A stretch of 64,000 nt of DNA from Clostridiales bacterium (GCA_012839295.1 DUNO01000009.1:62001-126000); one strand, 5' to 3'. Positions 35,150 to 44,560 are shown, counted from the stretch's first letter. Numbers and translations: made by a program. The notes: a model not told the origin generated them from the letters alone.

Positions 35150-38100
35150 ATGATGAATAAGAATTTTAAATTATTGATTGAGAATGAGGCTTTGACAGGT
35201 TCCTTTATAAAATCTGACGGTAGTACAGAAAGACGGGTATTGTCTTACAAGCCTTGTTTCAATGAAACAGATTATGTTGAATTAACCATGCAAGCGGAAG
35301 CAGTTGAAACAGAGGGCTTCGCTAAATTTATAATTGAATTACATAACAATAGTTCAAAAGAAGTGGTTATCAATGATTTTTACGTTGATTTTTCGGTTGA
35401 AGGCAGCGATAAGAAAATAGTTTTTCCTGAGCAGGAGGATTATTATTTGCTTTTACCCATAGCAACCGATATGAATGAGAGGCTCCTTGTTTTCCCATAT
35501 GATAAGACACAGATCGAACTTTGCGAAATCTTTCCGGAAAGTGGGGTGATTCGTTGTTATCTGTATGCAGCCGCTCGAAAAAGCGCACCTGAATTTAGGC
35601 ATGCCCCATGGCAGAATCCCTCAAGGAGCTTAGTGATGGCTCCGGGTACCGGATTTCAAGCAGTGTTTTATCTAACTTTCGCCGCAAGTGAAACTGAGGT
35701 TATAAATTTCACGGGCCGCTATGGCAAGACGCCGCTGGAAATTAATGGGCCTGCCTGCGGCTTAAGAACCATTGGGCATCATTTCTTTGAAACCCCTGTG
35801 TCACTTGACATTTATAAGGACATGTCAAACGGGGAGATCAGTGCGACCGTTACAAACGGTAGGCTCTCAAGCCTTAAGAGTACGAAAGGCAGTATAGAAT
35901 CCATTGACCCGAAACATCCCTTCGGGGATATCTGTCTTGAATGCTCCGACGGCAGGAAGTTTACTACCAGGGGGGAAATAGGTACTTTCGCAGATGACGC
36001 AGGTTATACTTATGATTTGGAAGACTTGCGTGTAACTACAAAATACGATCTTTGTAATGAGCTGTTAACGTTTGATTTATCTATAAAAAATACAACTGCT
36101 AAGACACTACAGTTGGATGATATCGCCCTTCCGATACCCCTTTACAGCCGTATGGGCTGGGGTGTTAACCCCGCCGAACGGATGATCAGGCACTCTCAAG
36201 TGGCGGGGAATAACTCATTTTTCTTAGGTACACCCTGCGATGGAAAAGCACCTTACCTTCTGTGTGTACCTATGGAAGGTACAGCCTGGCAGCTTTTTGA
36301 TATGGTTTCATTTGATGATGAAAAGGGTAATTATGAAGGACCCCATGGCCATTATTGCGTATATTTATATGGCGGTGGTTTAGCAAAAAGAGCTGCTTTG
36401 GATGAGGGAGGCCGTACGAGGCTTCCGGCATCTTCTTTAACCCTTGAGGCAGGAGAAGAGCGTACGTTTGGAATGTGCTTTGAATGGGTGGACAGCTATG
36501 AACAGGCAAGGGAAAAGCTGATAAAGCACGGTAAAGTAGATGTACAGATTTTGCCGGGACTTACTGTCCCCCGTGATCAAAAGGCTAAGATACTTCTTAG
36601 GAGTACTTATAGTGATGTTACGATTAGCCCAGAGTTTCCTAAAGATACGGATATTAACCTGTTCTCAAAAAAGGACGGTTCTGTCTTATATGAGGTATCT
36701 ATGCGACATTTGGGAGAGAATCTGCTGACACTGCATTACGGCAACGGGAAGGTCGGTTACATAGAGATGTTCGCCTGCCTACCGGTAGCAGACCTGCTTA
36801 AGGCAAGGGCGGCGCATATTACGGATAATCAATTGCAGCACAGCGGCAAATGGTATGACGGGCTCTTACGGGAGAGAAATAACAAGACTGGTGTATTCTT
36901 GGATCCGGATCATCACGACGAAATAAATGACTGGCGAATATACGCGATTACTTGTGACGACCCGGGGCTGTCCAAACCGGCATTTCTTTCAGCGAAAAAC
37001 GCTCTTATCCCAAACCAAAGAGAAGTAGACGCGTTGGATTACTATATAGAACACTTTATCTGGGGAGGGCTGCAAAACACGGATAAGTCGGAGTATCCCT
37101 ACGCAATCATGGGCATACCCGACTGGAGCTACAATCGCTCAAAAAAGAACCTGAACGCGAACGAACTACACCACATATGGAGGATATACGATTATCCGCA
37201 TATCGCACTCATGTATTTGAAAATGTACCAATGTGCCATCGCGTATCCTAATATCAAGATGAAACTTTCACCCTTGGAATATCTTATTCGGTCATACGGA
37301 ACATTTTTGGCAATGTATCAGTATCCTTTCGAAATAGAGCATACATATGCCTGGAGCAACGGCTATTGGTCACCCTATGGTACGGGCTTTTATAATGAGT
37401 TGGTCATAACGGAAACCATAAACGCCCTCAGAAGCGAGGGTCTTACAGAAAAGGCCAGAAGGCTTGAGTATCATTGGCAGCATAAGGCGCATTTCTTTAT
37501 AAAGGAGTGTTCTGATCTGTTTGGATCTGAGTACGCATTTGACACTACGGGCTTTGAGACCACACAGGCGGTGGTAAACTGGGGAAGAGAGCACGCGACG
37601 CCTTTATATACGTCGGATCAAAGAAGCCTTTTGTCCTATACACCGAAGGATGTGGAAGCCTTTGATTTAAACCAGCGTTTCTGCAATCTCGCTTGCCGGG
37701 GTGTGGTTGAAAATGCCTATTATATCACAGGCAGCGATATTCGGGGGGAGAGCTCCCGCTATACGTTGGGTTATATGGCGCAAATGGGCGGTTGGGCCTT
37801 GTTACAGGATGCCCTTTACGCCACTTGCGAACCGTTTGATCTCTTAAGGATAGCGTATACATCCCTCCTCTCATCGTTTTGCTTAATAAACGCTGGAGAC
37901 AAAGACAGCAACTACGGCTATTGGTTTCCGGGTCTTGAAAATCAGGGGGCGTCCAGCGGTGGCTTCGAAGGGGTGCCGATAGGCTACTCGTGGCTGGGTC
38001 AGAAAACTCACAAGGGTTATTGGATTTACAGCTCTGAGACTGATTTAGGATACTGCGGTTATCTTAGGGGCGCTTCCTTGATCCTGGCAAATGATCCGGA

Positions 38101-38440
38101 TTTCGGGGAAACCTGTTATGGCGGTACCATTACTGTTGACGGCGGTGTAAAGCGCCTTAAACCGGCGGATGGAGTTGGAAGGGAATTTCATATGATTCAA
38201 AGTCGCACGAAGAGGCTACATATGATAGTTTCGAACGCATCCATTATGGAAGTGCAGATATATTCGGATGGGCATATAAACATAGCCTTCAATGAAATCT
38301 GCTCCGAACAGGCCGCGATTAAGATATTTACACATGAAAAATCCGACCGATTCCGTGTAATTGACCATACGATGGATGCCTGTACCCATACAGAAGTTAA
38401 ATTAACCATGAAACCTGACATAAGTATTCTTTTCACATAA
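35150..38440 (+). CDS. Very large cytoplasmic protein, DUF5695-like, probable glycosidase or lyase
   Basis: 1096 residues without signal peptide. The first half (about 1-560) is beta-sandwich-like, the second (about 590-1010) looks like a helical toroid: HLYAWSN-like aromatic region HTYAWSNGYWSPYGTGFYNE, then GYMAQMGGWALLQD and GYWFPGLENQGASSGG. It resembles DUF5695 proteins as I remember them, a family without an assigned reaction that sits in carbohydrate loci. Two ATGs (35150 and 35153) follow AGGGG; the second is slightly better spaced. Lying between the 774-aa protein and GH127, it probably contributes a step to the same oligosaccharide. Confidence 0.6.
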   Translation: MMNKNFKLLIENEALTGSFIKSDGSTERRVLSYKPCFNETDYVELTMQAEAVETEGFAKFIIELHNNSSKEVVINDFYVDFSVEGSDKKIVFPEQEDYYLLLPIATDMNERLLVFPYDKTQIELCEIFPESGVIRCYLYAAARKSAPEFRHAPWQNPSRSLVMAPGTGFQAVFYLTFAASETEVINFTGRYGKTPLEINGPACGLRTIGHHFFETPVSLDIYKDMSNGEISATVTNGRLSSLKSTKGSIESIDPKHPFGDICLECSDGRKFTTRGEIGTFADDAGYTYDLEDLRVTTKYDLCNELLTFDLSIKNTTAKTLQLDDIALPIPLYSRMGWGVNPAERMIRHSQVAGNNSFFLGTPCDGKAPYLLCVPMEGTAWQLFDMVSFDDEKGNYEGPHGHYCVYLYGGGLAKRAALDEGGRTRLPASSLTLEAGEERTFGMCFEWVDSYEQAREKLIKHGKVDVQILPGLTVPRDQKAKILLRSTYSDVTISPEFPKDTDINLFSKKDGSVLYEVSMRHLGENLLTLHYGNGKVGYIEMFACLPVADLLKARAAHITDNQLQHSGKWYDGLLRERNNKTGVFLDPDHHDEINDWRIYAITCDDPGLSKPAFLSAKNALIPNQREVDALDYYIEHFIWGGLQNTDKSEYPYAIMGIPDWSYNRSKKNLNANELHHIWRIYDYPHIALMYLKMYQCAIAYPNIKMKLSPLEYLIRSYGTFLAMYQYPFEIEHTYAWSNGYWSPYGTGFYNELVITETINALRSEGLTEKARRLEYHWQHKAHFFIKECSDLFGSEYAFDTTGFETTQAVVNWGREHATPLYTSDQRSLLSYTPKDVEAFDLNQRFCNLACRGVVENAYYITGSDIRGESSRYTLGYMAQMGGWALLQDALYATCEPFDLLRIAYTSLLSSFCLINAGDKDSNYGYWFPGLENQGASSGGFEGVPIGYSWLGQKTHKGYWIYSSETDLGYCGYLRGASLILANDPDFGETCYGGTITVDGGVKRLKPADGVGREFHMIQSRTKRLHMIVSNASIMEVQIYSDGHINIAFNEICSEQAAIKIFTHEKSDRFRVIDHTMDACTHTEVKLTMKPDISILFT

Positions 38441-38454
38441 AAAAGGAGATTGTA

Positions 38455-38496
38455 ATGAATCCATTAGAAGCTCATGAACAAAGGAATAATTTTTGA
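38455..38496 (+). other. 13-codon ORF with a strong ribosome site
   Basis: AAAAAGGAG precedes ATG 38455 and encodes MNPLEAHEQRNNF. Either a leader peptide or the remains of a gene between the DUF5695-like and GH127 genes. Confidence 0.3.
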
Positions 38497-38549
38497 AGCA
38501 GTAAAAGGATAAAGAAAATTTGTAAGCATAAGGAAAGGAAAGGTTACTC

Positions 38550-40460
38550 ATGAATAGAGAGATTGACTTAAAGAATATTAACATAAAAGATGATTTTTGG
38601 ACTCCGAGGCAAGGGCTGATTTCCAATGTGGTGATACCATACCAGGAGAAAATCCTGGATGATCAGATTCCGGGAGTGGAGAAAAGCCACGCCTTTGCCA
38701 ATTTCCGCATTACTGCAGGTATGGAGGAAGGGGAATTCTATGGCATGGTGTTTCAGGATAGTGATGTGGCCAAATGGCTAGAGGGGGTTGCGTATTCCCT
38801 GGCGGTAAAGCCGGATCCGGAGCTTGAAAAACGGGCGGACGAAATCATCGCTTCCATAGAGAAGGCACAACAGCCCGATGGTTATTTGAACACGTACTTC
38901 ACCATCAAGGAGCCTGAGCACAAATGGCAGAATCTACAGGAGTGTCACGAGCTTTACTGCGCAGGACATATGATGGAGGCTGCAGTTGCTTATTATGAAG
39001 CGACAGGTAAAGATAAGCTTTTAAAGGTTATGGAGCGGATGGCAGCGCATATCGGGGACACCTTTGGTCCGGACAAGAGAGCCGGAATTCCGGGTCACCA
39101 GGAGATCGAAGTGGGCCTCATGCGGCTTTATCATGTCACCGGCAAGGAGCAGTATGCGAAGTTGGCACAGTATTTTATCGATGAGAGGGGCAAGAATCCG
39201 GATTTCTTTAAAGAGGAAAAGGAAAAACGAGGCTGGACGCACTTTGGCATGAACCCTAATGATACAAAATATAGTCAGTGCTTCGCTCCGGTCAGAGAGC
39301 AGAAGACTGCCGAAGGACATAGTGTCCGGGCCGTTTATATGTATACGGCCATGGCTTATATCGCCGAAGTTACAGGAGAAAAGGAGCTATTACAGGCTTG
39401 CAATACCCTTTGGGATAATATCACGAAAAAGCGGATGTATATCACCGGAGGCATTGGCTCTACGGCAGAAGGAGAGGCATTCTCCATCGATTATGACCTT
39501 CCAAATGATACGGTATATGCAGAGACCTGTGCTTCTATTGGCCTTGTATTCTTCGCCAGGAAGATGTTAGATATTCACCCCTCCAATAAGTATGCTGATG
39601 TAATGGAAAAAGTCCTTTATAACGGAATCCTTAGTGGAATGCAGTTGGATGGCAAGCGTTTCTTCTATGTAAATCCCCTGGAGGTAAACCCTGAAATCTC
39701 AGGCAAGCTTCATGGGTATAAGCATGTGCTTCCGGAACGTCCGGGCTGGTATGCCTGTGCCTGCTGCCCTCCCAATCTGGTCAGATTACTCATGTCCCTT
39801 GGGAAATATGCATGGAGCGAGTCAGAGAATACGATTTATTCCCATCTCTATATCGGAAGCAGTGCAAAGCTTAAGGCAGCAGAAATTACAGTGGAAAGCA
39901 AGTATCCGTGGGAAGGAAAAGTCATTTATCATATTGATAAGGTTATGTTTGATGAGGATTTCACCTTGGCGGTAAGAATCCCTTCCTATGCTAAAAATGA
40001 AAAGGTAATCTTAAATGGCTCTGCTTTGTCTGCCAATGGACTGTTAAAGGAAGGTTATTTCTACCTTAAAAAAGCATGGGTGTCCGGGGATCAATTGGAA
40101 ATCTCCTTTGACCTTCCCGTTCGAAGAATCAGAACCAACAGCATCGTTCGGGATAATGCAGGCTGTGTTGCTCTTATGAGAGGACCATTTGTTTATTGTT
40201 TTGAGGGCGTCGATAATGGAGAAAGCCTACAGGAATTAAGAATTCCGAAAAACGCAGAGATTTTAGTGGCAAACTGTGAAGAAGCACCCTTGGAGGGACT
40301 GCCTGCATTGATATTTGACGGTGTAAGGGTCCAAAGCGGTGAGGAGCTTTATACGGAAGAGGGGCCGGAATATATCACTGTGCCCATGAAAGCCATTCCT
40401 TACTTTGCCTGGGGTAACCGAGGCATCAATCAGATGAAGGTTTGGATGCTGGAGGTGTAA
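38550..40460 (+). CDS. GH127 beta-L-arabinofuranosidase
   Basis: Cleaves terminal beta-L-arabinofuranose, as in plant hydroxyproline-rich glycoprotein or pectin side chains. The 636-residue protein has the (alpha/alpha)6 fold with the zinc/cysteine centre of the family: E325 and C327 in YAETC and C405/C406 in CACCPPN, with E309 (GEAF) 16 residues before E325, the same spacing as the acid/base and zinc-ligand glutamates of HypBA1. It has no signal peptide, so it acts on imported oligosaccharide. AAGGAAAGG precedes the ATG. It is the last gene of the operon, closed by a perfect 15-bp terminator stem. Confidence 0.92.
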   Translation: MNREIDLKNINIKDDFWTPRQGLISNVVIPYQEKILDDQIPGVEKSHAFANFRITAGMEEGEFYGMVFQDSDVAKWLEGVAYSLAVKPDPELEKRADEIIASIEKAQQPDGYLNTYFTIKEPEHKWQNLQECHELYCAGHMMEAAVAYYEATGKDKLLKVMERMAAHIGDTFGPDKRAGIPGHQEIEVGLMRLYHVTGKEQYAKLAQYFIDERGKNPDFFKEEKEKRGWTHFGMNPNDTKYSQCFAPVREQKTAEGHSVRAVYMYTAMAYIAEVTGEKELLQACNTLWDNITKKRMYITGGIGSTAEGEAFSIDYDLPNDTVYAETCASIGLVFFARKMLDIHPSNKYADVMEKVLYNGILSGMQLDGKRFFYVNPLEVNPEISGKLHGYKHVLPERPGWYACACCPPNLVRLLMSLGKYAWSESENTIYSHLYIGSSAKLKAAEITVESKYPWEGKVIYHIDKVMFDEDFTLAVRIPSYAKNEKVILNGSALSANGLLKEGYFYLKKAWVSGDQLEISFDLPVRRIRTNSIVRDNAGCVALMRGPFVYCFEGVDNGESLQELRIPKNAEILVANCEEAPLEGLPALIFDGVRVQSGEELYTEEGPEYITVPMKAIPYFAWGNRGINQMKVWMLEV

Positions 40461-40494
40461 TCCTATGGTAACAGGCGCTCAATCCGTGTAAGAC

Positions 40495-40544
40495 TAACGC
40501 TCCAATAGAGTGGCTGACTGGCTGGTCTATTGGAGCGTTATTTT
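40495..40544 (+). terminator. Terminator of the LplABC/GH127 operon
   Basis: TAACGCTCCAATAGA pairs with TCTATTGGAGCGTTA (15 bp, perfect) followed by TTTT. It also lies at the end of the convergent DUF2249 gene and may serve both. Confidence 0.88.
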
Positions 40545-40554
40545 CTGCTAAAAA

Positions 40555-40863
40555 CTACTTCCTTGTTATTGAAACACGCCATACCTCGGGACCTTCCTCA
40601 AGGTATTCCCACTCAAATTCTTCCTTATGCTCCATAATAAATTGATAATGAAGGGGGCGCGGATCGTGATCGTTAATCAGTTCCATCTTTTCTCCCGGCT
40701 TTAATGAGAAAAATGTATTAAATATTACGGGATGTTTATCTTTCGGCTCATATTGTCTGGCATCTACAGTGGCTGCAAAATCTAACATTGAAATCGACTC
40801 CTTTTCTAATTGATGAATTTCATTATAAGTAAGGTGCACGTAATAATCTGTGATTGGAATCAT
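40555..40863 (-). CDS. DUF2249 domain protein
   Basis: 102-residue cytoplasmic protein. FFSLKPGEKMELINDHDPRP, LHYQF, and FEWEYLEEGPEVWRVSI are the hallmark of DUF2249, a domain repeatedly linked to hemerythrins and to redox or nitric-oxide stress loci; biochemical role unsettled. AAGG precedes the ATG. It is divergent from a hemerythrin-like gene, fitting that association, and the shared 202-base gap contains several palindromes. Confidence 0.88.
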   Translation of the reverse strand: MIPITDYYVHLTYNEIHQLEKESISMLDFAATVDARQYEPKDKHPVIFNTFFSLKPGEKMELINDHDPRPLHYQFIMEHKEEFEWEYLEEGPEVWRVSITRK

Positions 40864-40890
40864 ATTTATACCTTATAACCGGAGTGGATG

Positions 40891-40998
40891 TTGCTTTTGA
40901 GCAAAATGGCTGGAGGAAGCTGCTTTAGGATGAAGATATTTACGGATCTGTAAAGAATCTATTTCTTTATGAAAATATTCACAGAACTGTGCGATAAA
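40891..40998. promoter_or_regulatory. Palindromic sites between DUF2249 and hemerythrin-like genes
   Basis: TTGCTTTTGAGCAA (40891-40904), TTTACGGATCTGTAAA (40939-40954) and TTCACAGAACTGTG (40978-40991) are dyads of 14-16 bases. The last two are embedded in a similar context (GAAGATATTTACGGATCTGT and GAAAATATTCACAGAACTGT). Size and form suit a CRP/FNR-family regulator; identity is inferred. Confidence 0.5.
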
Positions 40999-41065
40999 TC
41001 ACAGTCTTTCTTTGGGCATTCCAATACAATAACTACGAGTAGAAAGAAGAATTGGAGGTATATCT

Positions 41066-41488
41066 ATGATTAATTTAAATATTTTAAACCAGCAACACGG
41101 GAGAATTAAGGAAGAATTGAATTATTTGGAAGCAGAAACCAAGAAGGGTGACAAATCCATGAATACATCAGAGCTTGTACTGCATATCAACAGGCTGGCC
41201 GGACAGTTAAGAATTCATCTTTTAGAAGAAGATAAATTTCTTTATCCCAATTTATTAAACTGCCACGACGAAGAGATTCGGAAACTGGCTCATCAGTACA
41301 TGAAGGAAATGGGAGATCTTACAAATCAATATACCAGTTTTAAAAATAACTATAATACCGTTAACAAAATTATCGGTAATGAAAGCAAGTTTTTGAGTGA
41401 AGTTAAAATTATTATGAAAGCATTAAAAGACAGAATTGCGAAAGAGGATAATAATTTATATTATTTGATTAAATTAAAAGAGCTATAA
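41066..41488 (+). CDS. Hemerythrin-like (HHE) domain protein
   Basis: 140-residue four-helix protein that may hold a di-iron centre for oxygen, NO or redox sensing. Candidate ligands are H11 (QQHGRI), H45 (VLHINR), H54 (LRIHLLEEDKFLYP) and the following glutamates. GGAGG lies before ATG 41066. Paired head-to-head with DUF2249. Some expected late histidines are absent or displaced, so metal content is uncertain. Confidence 0.7.
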   Translation: MINLNILNQQHGRIKEELNYLEAETKKGDKSMNTSELVLHINRLAGQLRIHLLEEDKFLYPNLLNCHDEEIRKLAHQYMKEMGDLTNQYTSFKNNYNTVNKIIGNESKFLSEVKIIMKALKDRIAKEDNNLYYLIKLKEL

Positions 41489-41516
41489 CCGTAAGAGGGC
41501 AACCTAGAAATAGGCT

Positions 41517-41656
41517 GCTAAGAAGGAGTACAGCCAATGCAAATCAAGAGAATAGAATTGAACGAAAGGGATAAGGCATTAAAGCTTGTTTTGGAGACAT
41601 TTATGCAATAGGATAGAGGAGTGGCTAAATGTTAGTAAAAAATCACTTGGACTAGG
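41517..41656 (+). pseudogene. Fused relic: 5' end of the GNAT gene joined to a piece of the P-loop kinase gene
   Basis: Bases 41517-41610 match 55741-55834 (start of the intact GNAT gene with its ribosome site) with one mismatch. Bases 41611-41650 match 56619-56658 (inside the intact kinase gene) with one mismatch. The about 780 bases between those segments in the intact locus are missing. The frame stops right at the joint (ATGCAATAG). This is a deleted second copy of the locus 14 kb downstream. Confidence 0.9.
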
Positions 41657-41674
41657 CATTACGGAGGGGGTTAT

Positions 41675-42265
41675 ATGTGCGGCAGATATTATATTGATGA
41701 TGGGACTTTGGAGATTAAAAAGATAATATTGGAGATGAATAAAAAATGGGATAGTCCTGGTATTAAAATGGGAGAAATCTGTCCGACTAACGAGGCCATC
41801 ATCCTAATTGCAAAGGGCGGGATGATGGAACCTGTTATATCGAAATGGGGCTTTCCTAATTTTAAGGGCAGTGGAGTGATTATAAATGCCCGTTCTGAAA
41901 CAGTCTTTGAAAAAAAGCTGTTTCGAGATAGTTTGGTTTCACGCAGATGTATTATTCCAGCGTCTGGATTTTATGAATGGAACGCAAATAAAGAGAAAAT
42001 ATATTTTACCCCCCAAGAAGAGACAACCATGTATATGTCTGGTATTTTCAATGTTTTTAATAATGAGATAAGATTTGTAATACTGACAACAGGTGCAAAT
42101 TCCTCTATTTCTGATGTACATAACAGGATGCCGTTATTATTGTCAGATAGTCAGTTGGAAGAATGGCTCTTTAATGACACGCAGACACAAAAGATACTGA
42201 AGCAAGCTCCTTATATGCTCAACAGAAAATGCGATTTTATACAGCAAACCCTTGATTTGTTTTAG
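41675..42265 (+). CDS. SOS-response-associated peptidase family protein (SRAP, YedK/HMCES)
   Basis: Forms a thiazolidine crosslink with abasic sites in single-stranded DNA through the N-terminal cysteine. The 196-residue protein has C2 in MCGRY, NARSET, PASGFYEW and HNRMPLLL, the complete set of family motifs. GGAGGGGG precedes the ATG. It directly follows the fused relic inside the repeat-bounded segment. Confidence 0.93.
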   Translation: MCGRYYIDDGTLEIKKIILEMNKKWDSPGIKMGEICPTNEAIILIAKGGMMEPVISKWGFPNFKGSGVIINARSETVFEKKLFRDSLVSRRCIIPASGFYEWNANKEKIYFTPQEETTMYMSGIFNVFNNEIRFVILTTGANSSISDVHNRMPLLLSDSQLEEWLFNDTQTQKILKQAPYMLNRKCDFIQQTLDLF

Positions 42266-42618
42266 GGGAGGATAGGGATAAACCATAATGGAGTATAGAT
42301 GAGGAAATAATGCGAAAGCATCTTAAGAACAGACCTGGATAGGGCATGGATACCGCAGGGATTTTCCACCCTTTTTTAGAGGCGGAATCATTAATTATTA
42401 ACAAAAATGAGCTGTAAAGATAAATCGGTGGGTAGAATTTTTTTCTACATCACCATGAATAAATCAGGTTTATTATTTATTTCATTAACTATGTTTAAAA
42501 AAGTATGATTTATGTGATTTCTGGTGAAAATTTTCAAAAGTCGCAATAAGAACATTTCAGGTCTTTTTTTTAATAGAAATGAGAATGTAAATTAGCTACA
42601 ATTAAATTGTTCCAATTA
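42266..42618. other. AT-rich gap without recognisable gene
   Basis: The first bases (ATAATGGAGTATAGATGAGGAA, split by a few differences from the leader at 56236) resemble the start of the kinase gene. A CAGACCTGGATAGGGC stretch recalls the degV terminator arm but lacks its partner. The remainder is AT-rich with nothing supportable. Confidence 0.5.
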
Positions 42619-43070
42619 AGAAACGTATTTGCCTTTTTTGTCTTTTTTACTATGCTGTTTAATGGAGGACGGGTTCTTTTAATTGATTGAAGCAGTAAAA
42701 ATTGATGGCGGAACTGAGACAAAGACTTTGTTAAAAGTAATTGTACCCTTATCAAAACCAATGATAGCAATCTTGACTTTTATGATTGGACTTGGGCTAC
42801 TGGAATGACTGGATGAATGGTTTGTATCACGTTACCGATTCCAAATATTACAGTATTCAAAATATCCTGAATCGAATGCTTCAGGATGTACAGTTTTTAT
42901 CATCTGCAGCAGCAACGCAAAGCGGAATTACTACCGTGACCTCTAATCTTCCGACAACAGGCGTTCGAATGTTAGTTGCAGTAGTTGGTTTAGTTCCGAT
43001 TTTGATGGCTTACCCGTTTTTCCAGAAATATCTTGTTAAAGGCATCATGATTGGTGGTGTAAAAGGTTAG
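42619..43070 (+). pseudogene. Decayed LplC/YtcP-type sugar permease
   Basis: Three frames give consecutive parts of one permease: RNVFAFFVFFTMLFNGG (42619 on), then IEAVKIDGGTETKTLLKVIV with the EAA loop (42686 on), then GYWNDWMNGLYHV to YPFFQKYLVKGIMIGGVKG (ending at 43070). The N-terminal half is missing, about 70 residues between the first and second part are deleted, and there are two frameshifts. It suggests that an LplABC-type importer once served the DUF4038 gene just downstream. Confidence 0.85.
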
Positions 43071-43084
43071 TACGGGGAGCTAGA

Positions 43085-43118
43085 GTATACAAAAGTTCAT
43101 TATATAACTTTTGTATAC
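43085..43118. repeat. Perfect 13-bp inverted repeat
   Basis: GTATACAAAAGTT, 8 bases, AACTTTTGTATAC, between the permease pseudogene and the DUF4038 gene. No T-tract; may be the old operon's hairpin or an operator. Confidence 0.55.
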
Positions 43119-43202
43119 CCTATACTTTAAAACAATTCAATATATGCAGTATTATCATAACTTGTTTGTGCTTCGATTGAAGTGAAAGGAACGATAAAAA
43201 AT

Positions 43203-44552
43203 ATGAAACTTGTGATTTCACCTAATAAACGTTATTTTTTAAAAGACGATAAGCCATTTTTTTTGATGGCGGACACCTGTTGGAGTGCATTTACTCATCC
43301 GAATTTGGAAGAATGGCGTGAATATCTTGATTTCCGCAAGGAGCAGAATTTCAATGCGGTGCAGATAAATCTGTTGCCACAGCGCCAATCTTGTGCGTCG
43401 CGTGAGTGGATACACCCATTTGCAGTTACTCCGGCTGGAGGTTACGACTATTCTTGCATTCAGACAGAGTATTTCAATCGGGTATGTCTTTATCTAAATG
43501 AAATGAAACAGCGGGACCTGCAGCCCATGATTGTGCTTTTATGGGGGAATTTTGTACCAGGCACATGGCAGGGATATCTAGATGCAAGTCATAAAAATGT
43601 GGAAGAAAAACCATATTATCAGCCGATGACTGTGCCGGAGATGGAGAACTTTTTGCAGTATGCAGTGCCTCTGTTACGGGAATATGATCCTATGTTTTTG
43701 GTAAGCGGTGATGTAAATCTCTCAGATGATACGGAATCTGACAAACCTCTGGATTGGGGAAAGGCCAACCCTGAAACGGTAACCTTCTATTACAAAGCTT
43801 TGCAAATCACTAAGAAACTTGCACCACATTGCCTCACAACTTTGCACATTGCACCGAAGGTAGAATTGCCACAACGATTGATTGATGCTCCTGAACTTGA
43901 CTTTTACATGTACCAACCGGGGCATCAGTATTCGGGACAGCATTTAAACCGTACGTTGGCGCAGAATATACGAGCATATTCTATAGCACGCCCGGTATAT
44001 AACAGTGAGACTTGTTATGAAGCCAATATTTACTTCGATAGTCCGCAGGGGCGGTTTGACGAGCGGCAGGTGCGCAAGGCTTTTTGGCAAGGGGTACTCA
44101 GCGGAGCTAACGCGGGATTTACCTATGGTGCAGGTGGTGTGTGGCTATGGCGGCAGAATCAAAATATCTGCAGTGATAAAAATGCTACCGGTTTCGTAAA
44201 TGATTGGCGCGACGATTTGCGCTTACGTGGTGCTTACGACATGGGATTTGCAAAGCTGGTCGCTGACACCATAGGTCTGTACGATTTAGAACCGGCTACC
44301 AGCCTGGTGTTACAAAATCCATGTGAAGAGATCGTATGTGCGGCAAGTAATAACCGAAGTAAACTTGTCATTTATCTGCCTTTTACTTGGCCACTGAGCC
44401 TAGATCTTGATTTAACAGGTTACATTGTTCAAGTTATAGATTTGGAGACTCACTGGGCACTATACCCTACAATCAATATAGAAAAAGGTGTTACTTCGTT
44501 TAGACAGCTACGTTACAACCACGATTATCTCATTGTTGCATACAAAAAATAA
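43203..44552 (+). CDS. DUF4038 / apiosidase-like TIM-barrel glycosidase
   Basis: 449-residue cytoplasmic protein of the DUF4038 group, related to GH140 apiosidases. The start KRYFLKDDKPFFLMADTCWSAF is the family signature. Candidate catalytic acids lie in LVSGDVN and YNSETCYEAN, with W-rich GGVWLWRQNQ after them. A GTG at 43182 is in frame, but ATG 43203 with AAAGGA upstream matches the usual start. There is no signal peptide. A terminator-like hairpin follows. The neighbouring split-transketolase operon makes a branched or unusual pentose substrate plausible, but unproven. Confidence 0.82.
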   Translation: MKLVISPNKRYFLKDDKPFFLMADTCWSAFTHPNLEEWREYLDFRKEQNFNAVQINLLPQRQSCASREWIHPFAVTPAGGYDYSCIQTEYFNRVCLYLNEMKQRDLQPMIVLLWGNFVPGTWQGYLDASHKNVEEKPYYQPMTVPEMENFLQYAVPLLREYDPMFLVSGDVNLSDDTESDKPLDWGKANPETVTFYYKALQITKKLAPHCLTTLHIAPKVELPQRLIDAPELDFYMYQPGHQYSGQHLNRTLAQNIRAYSIARPVYNSETCYEANIYFDSPQGRFDERQVRKAFWQGVLSGANAGFTYGAGGVWLWRQNQNICSDKNATGFVNDWRDDLRLRGAYDMGFAKLVADTIGLYDLEPATSLVLQNPCEEIVCAASNNRSKLVIYLPFTWPLSLDLDLTGYIVQVIDLETHWALYPTINIEKGVTSFRQLRYNHDYLIVAYKK

Positions 44553-44560
44553 AAATGGCT

